Origin: Phycisphaerae bacterium
GTDB lineage: Bacteria > Planctomycetota > Phycisphaerae > Sedimentisphaerales > Anaerohalosphaeraceae
Reading direction: 5' to 3'
NCBI GenBank assembly: GCA_021736615.1
Contig: JAIPFN010000013.1
Coordinates: 1 to 7,630 of the forward strand
DNA: 7,630 nucleotides
The position numbers and the translations under genes were made by a program. Below, one piece after another: positions 1-6,012 of this stretch. Each line of letters opens with the position of its first letter. The first letter of the stretch is position 1. The notes beneath the pieces were generated by a model. That model had not been told where the DNA came from. It worked only from the letters and a program-made list of their open reading frames with translations, and ran no database searches.

Positions 1-678
1 ATTTTATCCGGTTTAGTTGTTACTTTCATTACACGTTACCTGTTTTCACGCAAAGACAATCGAGAATACACTCAAAAGGTAGTCACTGCAAATCAAGAAA
101 TACTTTATGCCGTTCGTCCTGGGATATCCGAGGGGGTTATTCCTACTGAAGATGTTTTAAGTTCTCTAATTTCAGCAACCGCCATTAAATATGGTGTTGA
201 TATGAATAATTTGCATAATACAAAATCCTTTGCTGATGTATTGATAAAAGAAGTAATGGATTCCAGCTTTATAGCAGCATCCACTAAAGCGGATTTTTGC
301 CAGAAGTTATCACAACTCAGACCGACTGCAGAGCCAATGCAATCCACTGCTAGAACTGTTAGAAGTTCGTCTGAACTTTCAGATTATCGCCAGCGAATGG
401 TTACGATGCTAAGTGTAATGATGGGAATTACGGTTTCTCTTACGACTGTTGTTCTTTCATTAAATAAATTCAGGACAAATCTAGATACGGATACGTTTTC
501 TAAAAATGTTATTCTGGTGCCTACTTTAGTAGCCACCCTTGTAGTTACTGGAGTTACCTACTCAATGTGGATGGTTAGATTTCTTGAAAGGAAAATGAAA
601 GATAAACAACACCGATCGTCCGTCATAGTTAATGATTTTAAGAAAATAATAAATAAAACAATTAAAGATGAAAACTGA
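1..678 (+). CDS. Unrecognised membrane protein, 5'-truncated by the window edge
   Basis: The reading frame is open from base 1 to a TGA at 676-678, giving 225 visible residues; the true start lies outside the window. The first ATG inside is at 202, but the open frame upstream reads as ordinary protein, so that ATG is probably internal. Three hydrophobic stretches are visible, numbered from base 1: residues 1-14 (probably the end of a membrane helix, followed by the basic SRKDNR), about 133-154, and about 169-192. The last two form a hairpin near the C-terminus, followed by a basic, probably cytoplasmic tail (RFLERKMKDKQ). Residues about 40-110 are soluble and probably helical. I do not recognise the family and see no catalytic motif. 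The DNA is clearly more A/T-rich than the catabolic genes to the right, which fits an accessory or transferred segment. Nothing links it functionally to the downstream genes. Confidence 0.75.
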   Translation: MLSGLVVTFITRYLFSRKDNREYTQKVVTANQEILYAVRPGISEGVIPTEDVLSSLISATAIKYGVDMNNLHNTKSFADVLIKEVMDSSFIAASTKADFCQKLSQLRPTAEPMQSTARTVRSSSELSDYRQRMVTMLSVMMGITVSLTTVVLSLNKFRTNLDTDTFSKNVILVPTLVATLVVTGVTYSMWMVRFLERKMKDKQHRSSVIVNDFKKIINKTIKDEN

Positions 679-685
679 GGCAAAT

Positions 686-707
686 AAAAAGGCTACGCTA
701 CTTTTTT
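686..707. terminator. Weak bidirectional terminator between convergent genes
   Basis: AAAAAG (686-691) pairs with CTTTTT (701-706) around a nine-base loop, and a further T follows. It sits 8 bp after the stop of the left + strand gene and about 45 bp beyond the stop of the - strand gene, where a shared terminator would be expected. The stem has only one G-C pair, so it is weak by the usual rule for intrinsic terminators. The call rests mainly on position and on the A and T runs on either side. Confidence 0.35.
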
Positions 708-751
708 CCAACAATTCAGGATTTTAAAATAAAAAACATTTCAATTAAAAA

Positions 752-997
752 TTACGTCATTTCATTTGCAGTAATATCAGCAATAGCCTGGATCATATTA
801 GCCTGCCTGTCAGGTAAAGATTCGTCACAAATAAAAGACTTTCTTTCTCTAGTCCCCACGGCAATTATCATAGACGTCGTGATCTTAGCCGTTTTGCAAA
901 ATGGGCAAATAAAACGATATAGTTCGTGACAATTGTTGTAAATCAGTGGAATATTCTCATTACCTTTTTCTTTAATTCTTTTCTTCACGTCCTTCAT
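752..997 (-). CDS. Small hypothetical protein with a CPFC motif
   Basis: This 81-codon frame on the - strand starts with ATG at 997-995 and stops with TAA at 754-752. An AGGA ribosome site lies seven bases before the ATG (complement of 1005-1008), which supports it as a real gene and fixes the start. The N-terminus is very basic (KDVKKRIKEK). Cysteines at 23, 31, 34 and 57, with His24, include a C-P-F-C pair (31-34). That could be half of a small zinc-ribbon or zinc-knuckle site, with C23/H24 or C57 as further ligands. The C-terminal third (about 61-81) looks helical. No membrane segment or signal peptide is seen. The family is not recognised and no function is proposed. It is A/T-rich like its convergent neighbour and may belong to the same accessory segment. 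Confidence 0.5.
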   Translation of the reverse strand: MKDVKKRIKEKGNENIPLIYNNCHELYRFICPFCKTAKITTSMIIAVGTRERKSFICDESLPDRQANMIQAIADITANEMT

Positions 998-1063
998 GGT
1001 TAATTCCTATTTTAATGGTATAATGGGTATCAAGAATTTAGTTTCCATAATTTTTCGGCGTTC

Positions 1064-1125
1064 AAAAATGCTCAAAAACGCGCAAAAGTGACTAAAAAGC
1101 GCACAAAAACGTGAAAAAATGCAAA
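1064..1125. other. Phased A-tracts, probable intrinsically curved DNA
   Basis: Runs of three to six A start at 1064, 1074, 1084, 1094, 1105, 1114 and 1123, so successive starts are 9 to 11 bp apart, close to one helical turn. A-tracts repeated in phase with the helix are a well-established cause of DNA bending. A T5 run (1051-1055) and a T6 run (1135-1140) flank the block. It lies about 210 bp upstream of the GH105 start. It could act as an architectural or nucleoid-protein binding site, or as a remnant of an integration junction. The sequence shows the phasing; the role is inferred. Confidence 0.6.
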
Positions 1126-1140
1126 TTTCTGACGTTTTTT

Positions 1141-1160
1141 GCCCCTAATTTCGCCCCTAA
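1141..1160. repeat. GCCCCTAA direct repeat
   Basis: The octamer GCCCCTAA occurs at 1141-1148 and again at 1153-1160, each preceded by T-rich sequence and spaced 12 bp start to start, about one helical turn. CCCC occurs once more at 1163-1166. It might be a protein-binding site or part of an old recombination site, but no matching copy was noticed elsewhere in the window. Confidence 0.35.
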
Positions 1161-1335
1161 AACCCCAAAAACCATAGGTGGGAAATGTCGACAATGTCCA
1201 GAATCAGCAATCTCACACACCAAATTTCAGTTAATAGCTTGATATTTAGTTGAAATATGATAGCCTCTAAATGCGTCAAAAATCACACTAGCATTAATAT
1301 AAATCCGGACATATCCTGTCAACTGAAAGGATGTA

Positions 1336-3540
1336 ATGATGAAAAATAAACTGCTGACGATTTTAATCATAAGTACCGCTATTACAAGCGGTTGCAACGC
1401 CGAAAACACCCCCCCCCTACAGCCGGCGCAGATTAAAACCGTCATGACCAGGGTCGCCGACTGGCAGCTAGCCAACCCCAGCAAACACGAAACAACCGAC
1501 TGGACCCACGGCGCCCTGTTCGCCGGCCTAACCGCCCACGCCCAAATGGCCGAAACCAACAAATACCACAACGCCCTACTAAATTTCGGCGAAAAAAACG
1601 CCTGGCAGCCCCATAAACGCATAAATAATGTTTATCACGCCGACGATCATGCTGTTGCGCAGATGTATATTGAAATGTACAAGAAATACAAAGATCCGAA
1701 AATGATCGCCCCTATTCAGCAGCTTTATGATTATATCCTGGCTAACCAGCCTGATACCCCGCTTACGCATGATAAAAACGAAAATAAGAAGCGTTTTAAC
1801 TGGTGCGACGCTTTGTTTATGGCTCCGCCGGTGTGGGCCAAGCTTGCTCGCATTACCGGCGAGCAGAAGTACCTTGATTATATGAACAAGGAATGGTGGG
1901 CGACTACTGACTACCTGTTCGATACGGATGAGGACCTGTACTTCCGCGATGACCGTTTCTTTGAGAAGCGTGAAGCCAACGGCAAAAAGGTTTTCTGGTC
2001 ACGTGGAAACGGCTGGGTGTTCGGCGGGCTGGTGCGGGTGCTTGAAGAAATGCCCGAAGATTATCCGGACCGGGCTAAGTATGTAGACATCTATAAAAAG
2101 ATGGCTGCTAAGATCGTTAAGATCCAACCTGCCGAGGGTATGTGGCATTCGAGTTTGCTGGATCCGGTTACTTTCGGAACCAAAGAAGCCAGCGGCAGCG
2201 GGTTTTATTGTTACGGTCTTGCGTGGGGTATTAACCACGGGCTGCTGGACGCCGAGAAATATCTGCCTGCCGTTGAAAAAGCGTGGGTAGAACTTGTTAG
2301 CTGTGTTCATCTGGACGGTAAGCTTGGCAATGTTCAGCCTATCGGTGCAGATCCTCGCAAAGTAACCGACGATCAGACGGAGGTTTATGGCGTGGGGGCA
2401 TTTCTGCTTGCAGGCAGCGAAGTTTATAAGATCGCTGTGCTGGGCGGCGGACGAGCTAAAAGCTTTACAGTAGTAAACCCGATCAATTCATTTAGAGACA
2501 CGGAAACGATCAGCCTGAACTGGGACGACATTAAGGGTTCTGTTAAGGGACTTACAAAGAGTAATGTCGGTGTTTTTGAATTTAAGAGCAACCGATTTTT
2601 GGCTAAGCAGATCGTCGAAGACGGCGGTTCGACGGAAGTTCTTTTCCAGACGAATTTTGCGCCGGGTGAGAAGAAATATTTTCGTGTGATGGTTGAGCCA
2701 AAAAAACTGATACAGGCTGAGCTTGCAAATTCGGCAACGAGTCGTTTTGTGCCGGAGCGTAAGGATGATTTTGCGTGGGAAAATGACAAAGTCGGTTTTC
2801 GTATGTACGGGCCCGCTCTTGAAGATGAGACGATCACGTGCGGTATTGACACATTCGGAAAGAGTGTGCCTTATCTGATTATGGAGAAGATGCTGACGAC
2901 AAAGGGTTACATCTATCATAAGGATCAGGGTGAAGGGGGCGATTTTTATAAGGTCGGCAATACGCTGGGATGCGGGGGTGCTGCACCATTCATCGATGGC
3001 AAGGTTTGTCTTGCTCCGAAGAATTTCAGCGAATGGAAGATAGTCGCTAACAGTGCTAACGGTGGGATCCGTACGGTCTTTGAATTGACCTATGCACCGT
3101 GGAAAGCCGGTTCGGTAACCGTCAGTGAGAAAAAACGGATTACCCTTGATATGGGCAGCAATCTTAACAAGATCGAATGTTTCTATTCATGCGATGACAA
3201 GAAAAACATTCCGGTTGCGGCGGGGATTATACTTCAAAAAAGCAGCGATAAGAAATTCACAAAACAGAATAATATTATTGCATACTGGCTTCCGGGCGAC
3301 GGAAAGAACGGCAATATCGGCTGCGGTGTTGTTTTCCCGGCTGGGACAAAAGCAAAAACAATTGAAGCTGACGGTCATCTGCTGATGCAGGCAGATCATG
3401 ATATGGCTAAACCGTTTGTTTATTACTCCGGGTCGTGCTGGGATAAGAATACAGAATTCAATACGTTCGAGAAGTGGCAGAAGTATTTGAATGGGTTTAA
3501 AGAACGTGTTGATAATCCCGTTGTAATTAATTACGAATGA
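1336..3540 (+). CDS. GH105-type unsaturated uronyl hydrolase fused to a DUF4861-like domain, lipoprotein-like leader
   Basis: The likely reaction is hydrolysis of unsaturated uronic acid from the non-reducing ends of lyase-made oligosaccharides (YteR/RhiN family). Residues about 30-365 match the alpha/alpha-barrel. WCDALFMAPP gives Asp158 as the probable catalytic acid, equivalent to YteR Asp143; DDH at 103-105 matches the position of YteR Asp88; WSRGNGW (221-227) is a typical family motif. Residues about 375-730 form a second domain resembling DUF4861 (for example RKDDFAWEND, then FRMYGPAL). GH105 enzymes are usually under 400 residues, so this 734-residue form is a two-domain fusion. The leader MMKNKLLTILIISTAITSGC suggests a lipoprotein cleaved before Cys20, although the -3 residue is Thr, not the preferred Leu. 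ATGs at 1336 and 1339 are both possible; AAAGG at 1326-1330 is better spaced for 1339. Oddities are a C9 run (1409-1417), unusual codon use up to about 1620, and a stop codon formed inside a repeat. Function is confident, exact substrate is not. Confidence 0.88.
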   Translation: MMKNKLLTILIISTAITSGCNAENTPPLQPAQIKTVMTRVADWQLANPSKHETTDWTHGALFAGLTAHAQMAETNKYHNALLNFGEKNAWQPHKRINNVYHADDHAVAQMYIEMYKKYKDPKMIAPIQQLYDYILANQPDTPLTHDKNENKKRFNWCDALFMAPPVWAKLARITGEQKYLDYMNKEWWATTDYLFDTDEDLYFRDDRFFEKREANGKKVFWSRGNGWVFGGLVRVLEEMPEDYPDRAKYVDIYKKMAAKIVKIQPAEGMWHSSLLDPVTFGTKEASGSGFYCYGLAWGINHGLLDAEKYLPAVEKAWVELVSCVHLDGKLGNVQPIGADPRKVTDDQTEVYGVGAFLLAGSEVYKIAVLGGGRAKSFTVVNPINSFRDTETISLNWDDIKGSVKGLTKSNVGVFEFKSNRFLAKQIVEDGGSTEVLFQTNFAPGEKKYFRVMVEPKKLIQAELANSATSRFVPERKDDFAWENDKVGFRMYGPALEDETITCGIDTFGKSVPYLIMEKMLTTKGYIYHKDQGEGGDFYKVGNTLGCGGAAPFIDGKVCLAPKNFSEWKIVANSANGGIRTVFELTYAPWKAGSVTVSEKKRITLDMGSNLNKIECFYSCDDKKNIPVAAGIILQKSSDKKFTKQNNIIAYWLPGDGKNGNIGCGVVFPAGTKAKTIEADGHLLMQADHDMAKPFVYYSGSCWDKNTEFNTFEKWQKYLNGFKERVDNPVVINYE
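1409..1417 (+). repeat. C9 homopolymer inside the GH105 gene
   Basis: Nine consecutive C residues encode the end of Thr25 and all of Pro26 and Pro27, just after the proposed lipidation site at Cys20. Homopolymers of this length slip readily during replication in many bacteria, and a single-base change here would frameshift almost the whole protein. Whether this one varies is unknown. Confidence 0.8.
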
Positions 3541-3594
3541 CGAATTACGAATTACGAATTGATGTTTCGGCCATCGGCCGAGGCTATTTATTTT
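3533..3594 (+). repeat. Heptad (ACGAATT)n plus hairpin element, copy 1
   Basis: Four heptads, ACGAATG then three ACGAATT, run from 3533 to 3560. They are followed by TCGGCC (3567-3572), loop ATC and GGCCGA (3576-3581), a perfect six-pair hairpin, then GGCTATTTATTTT. The same layout recurs at 6843-6913. The first heptad supplies the last codons of the GH105 gene and its TGA stop (3538-3540). The hairpin and the T-rich tail give it some terminator character, although the T run is interrupted and begins a few bases after the stem. From memory, such ACGAATT runs are widespread intergenic repeats in some bacterial groups. Confidence 0.75.
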
Positions 3595-3674
3595 GTTGAT
3601 GGGTAAAAGGAAAGAGTTTTTAGCCATCCTACGTTATTTTTGTGAGTTTTATTTTGGAATAGTGGGTTTGATCG

Positions 3675-3690
3675 GGGAGCTTGCGCTCCC
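3675..3690. other. Hairpin GGGAGC-TTGC-GCTCCC upstream of the lyase gene
   Basis: GGGAGC (3675-3680) and GCTCCC (3685-3690) pair perfectly around a TTGC loop. The hairpin lies 38 bp before the lyase start and only 13 bp before a TATAAT. It is followed by CGCGCTTTTAG, with only a four-base T run, so it is a poor intrinsic terminator. It may be an operator, an mRNA leader structure or a dispersed palindromic repeat. Confidence 0.45.
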
Positions 3691-3703
3691 GCGCTTTTAG
3701 GGT

Positions 3704-3709
3704 TATAAT
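3704..3709 (+). promoter_or_regulatory. Candidate -10 box (TATAAT) for the lyase gene
   Basis: A perfect TATAAT lies 18 bp before the lyase ATG. The best-placed -35 sequence, TTGCGC at 3681-3686 with a 17-bp spacer, matches only three of six consensus bases and lies in the loop and 3' arm of the hairpin. Transcription from here would give a very short leader that starts near the ribosome site, so this is a weak call; the match may be chance in a T/A-rich stretch. Confidence 0.22.
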
Positions 3710-3727
3710 TTTTTTTGGGGAAATGAT

Positions 3728-5641
3728 ATGAGAAGATTGGTTTTTACTTCGTTGTTTGTTTTGGTTAGTTCGTTTAATTTGGCCAGTTGCAGTGCTGCTG
3801 AGATTTCTCAGCAGGACGTCCGGAAGGTTCTTGATAAACCTGCCCAGGCGCATCCTCGTTTGTTTGTCAGTGATGCAGAGCTTGCGGGTATTAAGAACAG
3901 GATAAGTGCTTCTGATAACCTTAAGGTGCTGCACGAAGCGATTATCGGCAAGGCTGATAATTTGATCGATGAAAAACCGGTCGAACGCAAGAAGATCGGC
4001 AGGCGTCTTTTGAGTGTGTCGAGAGAGGCACTTGGCCGTATGTTCAACCTGGGCTGGGCGTACAGAACAACGGGCGATGAGAAGTACCTTAAACGCGCCG
4101 AAGTGGAAATGCTGGCGATAGCTGATTTTACAGACTGGAACCCGAGCCATTTTCTTGACGTGGCAGAGATGACGCTGGCTATGGCTGTCGGGTATGACTG
4201 GCTGTACAACGATCTGCCGGTTGAAAGCAGGAAGATCATTCGAGACGCGATAGTAAACATGGGAATCCAGAAATCACTTGATGGTAAAGGCTACAACTGG
4301 TGGATCAACTCTAATATCAACTGGAACCAGGTTTGTCATGCGGGCATGACCTGCGGAGCACTGGCGGTGATGGAAGACGAACCGGAACTGGCCGAAACGA
4401 TCATTCACCGAAGCATCAACAAAGTACAGAACGCCATGGCCGAATATGAGCCGGACGGCGCTTACCCGGAAGGGCCGGGTTACTGGGTGTATGGTACGAC
4501 TTATAATGTAATACTGATCGAAGCACTTGATTCGGTATTGGGGACAGACTTCGGGCTGTCTGAAAAGAGCGGTTTTGCTAAAAGCGCCGAGTACTATCTT
4601 CACGCGACCGGGCCGACGGGTTTGTATTTCAACTATGCCGACTGCGGATCGAAGGGAAGTATGGTTCCGACCGTTTCGTGGTTTGCAAAGAGATATAACA
4701 ATCCGTCACTGCTGTGGAACCAGAAGATGATATTCGACAGAGCGGCCAAGAAAAAAAAGTCCGACGTTGCCAGCTATAGAACGGCAGTTTTGGCACTACT
4801 CTGGGCGACATCAGAGACGACAACGCCCACACGTCTGTCATGGATGGGGCAGGGGCAAAATCCGGTTGCAATGTTTAGAAACTCGTGGGATAGCGGTGCA
4901 ACGTATCTGGCGATCAAGGGCGGATCGCCCAGTGTCAGCCATGCACACATGGACGTTGGTTCGTTTGTTGTCGACGCAGGCGGGGTTCGCTGGGCGATGG
5001 ACCTTGGCAGCGAAAGCTATAACAGGATTGAAGAGTTTGGCATATCCCTTTGGGGCAAGAGCCAGGACGCCGACCGGTGGAAACTTTTCAGGTACGGCAA
5101 CCATGGACATAATACGCTTGCAGTTAACGGAAAACTCCAAAAGGCCGATGGGTTTGCGCCGATGATTCGTTATTCCGATAAGAGTAAGTTTCCGCACGCG
5201 GCTGTGGACCTGACGGATGTTTACGCGGGACAATTGAAAAAGGCTGTCCGCGGGGCATCGCTTTTGCCGTCGGGGCAGGTGCTGATACAGGATGAGCTTG
5301 AGGCGGGCGAAGAGCCTGCGGTTGTTAGATGGAACATGGTGACGCCTGCGAAAGTGGATATAAAGTCGGATAGGACGGCGGTGCTTAGCCAGGAGGGTAA
5401 GACGATGCAGTTTGAGGTCGTTACGGATTCGAACGTCAAGGTAGCGACTTATTCGACCGAGCCTCGGAGCAAGTATGACGCTGAAAATCCAGATACACGA
5501 ATGATCGGTTTCGATGTTGAATTGAAGGCGGGTGAAAAGGTTACGGTCAGGGTAGTTATGACACCGGGGGCGGAAGTTAAACCGCTTACCGGTGATATTA
5601 AAAATGTGGAAGGTTGGTCGGCGGCGATTTTGAACCGCTAA
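3728..5641 (+). CDS. Heparinase II/III-superfamily polysaccharide lyase, putative lipoprotein
   Basis: The likely reaction is beta-eliminative cleavage of a uronic-acid polysaccharide outside the cytoplasm. The leader MRRLVFTSLFVLVSSFNLASC ends in a canonical lipobox, LASC, with Cys21 as the lipid site. The mature protein begins with an HPRLF segment (42-46) typical of this superfamily, followed by an alpha/alpha-toroid (about 40-340) and a beta-sandwich Hepar_II_III-type domain (about 375-610). Candidate active-site residues, by analogy with PL12/PL15/PL17/PL21, are Asn198 or Asn200 (INWNQVCHAG), Tyr252 or Tyr255 (PEGPGYWVYGTTY) and His405 or His407 (SHAHMDVGSF); GNHGHNTL (458-464) is another family hallmark. 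Its 637 residues are within the usual range. GGGGA at 3717-3721 lies six bases before the ATG. The PL family number cannot be assigned by eye. The GH105, kduI and kduD neighbours strongly support a lyase that makes unsaturated uronic ends. Confidence 0.85.
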   Translation: MRRLVFTSLFVLVSSFNLASCSAAEISQQDVRKVLDKPAQAHPRLFVSDAELAGIKNRISASDNLKVLHEAIIGKADNLIDEKPVERKKIGRRLLSVSREALGRMFNLGWAYRTTGDEKYLKRAEVEMLAIADFTDWNPSHFLDVAEMTLAMAVGYDWLYNDLPVESRKIIRDAIVNMGIQKSLDGKGYNWWINSNINWNQVCHAGMTCGALAVMEDEPELAETIIHRSINKVQNAMAEYEPDGAYPEGPGYWVYGTTYNVILIEALDSVLGTDFGLSEKSGFAKSAEYYLHATGPTGLYFNYADCGSKGSMVPTVSWFAKRYNNPSLLWNQKMIFDRAAKKKKSDVASYRTAVLALLWATSETTTPTRLSWMGQGQNPVAMFRNSWDSGATYLAIKGGSPSVSHAHMDVGSFVVDAGGVRWAMDLGSESYNRIEEFGISLWGKSQDADRWKLFRYGNHGHNTLAVNGKLQKADGFAPMIRYSDKSKFPHAAVDLTDVYAGQLKKAVRGASLLPSGQVLIQDELEAGEEPAVVRWNMVTPAKVDIKSDRTAVLSQEGKTMQFEVVTDSNVKVATYSTEPRSKYDAENPDTRMIGFDVELKAGEKVTVRVVMTPGAEVKPLTGDIKNVEGWSAAILNR

Positions 5642-5682
5642 TGGACTTAGGGCGGTCGAGCGGCAAACAAAAAGAATTTATC

Positions 5683-5709
5683 CGCGGATTACGCAGATTA
5701 CACGGATTA
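5683..5709. repeat. 9-nt-period repeat, GGATTA type
   Basis: Three consecutive nine-base units, CGCGGATTA, CGCAGATTA and CACGGATTA, share GATTA in register. Similar GGATTACGCAGATTACACGG stretches are, from memory, dispersed between genes in many unrelated environmental bacteria. Here it lies 41 bp after the lyase stop. Confidence 0.75.
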
Positions 5710-5791
5710 CTTTTAAATTTAAAAACAGTGGTGCTTGTTTTGTAGAATACCTCTTGCAACTTTTGTGAGTGGGGCTTGTTTTTCTTTTTTG

Positions 5792-5827
5792 CCACCGAGA
5801 ACACAGAGGGCCACAGAGAAAAAAGAG
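5792..5827. repeat. 9-nt-period repeat, CACAGAG type
   Basis: CACCGAG at 5793, CACAGAG at 5802, CACAGAG at 5812 and AAAAGAG at 5821 recur every nine or ten bases. Translation of this stretch gives ATENTEGHREKREK, a product I recall from many spurious gene calls across bacteria, which is why no protein is called here. Confidence 0.75.
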
Positions 5828-5886
5828 AAAAGATAAGGACGACAGGTGTTGTGGGTTGCGTTTGTTGTTTTGAGTTTGTTATTTAC

Positions 5887-5904
5887 CATGAAGAGCTTGA
5901 AGGT
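5887..5904. repeat. Weak 9-nt-period repeat, CATGAAGAG type
   Basis: CATGAAGAG (5887-5895) is followed by CTTGAAGGT (5896-5904), six of nine positions alike. It resembles the start of another dispersed repeat type (CATGAAGAGCATGAAG), but only two units are present and the call is weak. Confidence 0.35.
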
Positions 5905-5910
5905 GAAAAC

Positions 5911-5991
5911 ATGAATCCCGACGTAAAGCCGGGACGCGAGCGGTTCATGAAGAAAAGAATTAAAAAAGAAATTGAAAGAATTTATAACTGA
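5911..5991 (+). CDS. Possible 26-residue basic peptide upstream of kduI
   Basis: A short frame starts at ATG 5911, with AAGGTG five bases upstream as a possible ribosome site, and stops at TGA 5989-5991, 21 bp before kduI. The peptide is about one third Lys and Arg (for example KKRIKKEIERIYN at its end). Its site could suit a leader peptide coupled to kduI. However, the apparent ribosome site lies in a repeat-derived stretch, the frame is short and no family is recognised, so it may well be spurious. Confidence 0.15.
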   Translation: MNPDVKPGRERFMKKRIKKEIERIYN

Positions 5992-6012
5992 AAGATAAAA
6001 GGAATTAGACTT

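Larger units (their letters stand above)
998..1335. other. 338-bp non-coding junction region
   Basis: No credible gene is present on either strand. From left to right it holds: the leader of the small - strand gene; a + strand extended -10-like TGGTATAAT (1016-1024) without a good -35; phased A-tracts (1064-1125); a GCCCCTAA direct repeat (1141-1148 and 1153-1160); a short stretch with 9-nt periodicity (AATGTCGAC then AATGTCCAG, 1176-1193); and the upstream region of the GH105 gene. A TATAAA at 1298-1303 could be that gene's -10, but I see no convincing -35 17 bp upstream. The region also marks the change from the A/T-rich left part to the more G/C-rich catabolic genes. Confidence 0.6.
5642..6012. 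other. 371-bp repeat-filled intergenic region before kduI
   Basis: No convincing full gene is present. The gap holds two clear and one weak 9-nt-period repeats (5683-5709, 5792-5827 and 5887-5904), a five-pair inverted repeat TCCCG/CGGGA (5916-5920 and 5930-5934), and a basic 26-codon frame at 5911-5991. A 71-codon frame also runs through 5776-5991, but its first third is only the translated repeat. No strong promoter for kduI is seen, although one could be hidden here given the size of the gap. Confidence 0.6.

Noticed and set aside
1307..1320. GGACATATCCTGTC as an operator upstream of the GH105 gene
   Set aside because: Only four bases (GACA/TGTC) pair around a short spacer and no second copy was found near the other genes of the locus.
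1227..1622. 131-codon - strand frame opposite the GH105 start
   Set aside because: It lies opposite well-supported GH105 coding sequence and its length follows from the C-rich codon block there, which has few stops on the other strand.
3187..3627. 146-codon - strand frame whose N-terminal region reads FVIRNSSFVI
   Set aside because: It is the complement of the GH105 gene plus the heptad repeat. The FVIRNSSFVI string is just translated (AATTCGT)n.
5916..5934. TCCCG/CGGGA inverted repeat as a terminator or operator before kduI
   Set aside because: Only five pairs with a nine-base loop and no T run follow, and it lies about 80 bp from the kduI start. Chance is likely.
5776..5991. 71-codon + strand frame before kduI
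   Set aside because: Its N-terminal third is the translation of the CACAGAG-type repeat (ATENTEGHREKREK) and there is no good ribosome site before its ATG. Only the last 26 codons are listed, at low confidence.
5972..5999. TTGAAA with GATAAA as a kduI promoter
   Set aside because: The -10 would overlap the kduI ribosome site (AAAAGGA, 5997-6003), so transcription would start too late to include it.
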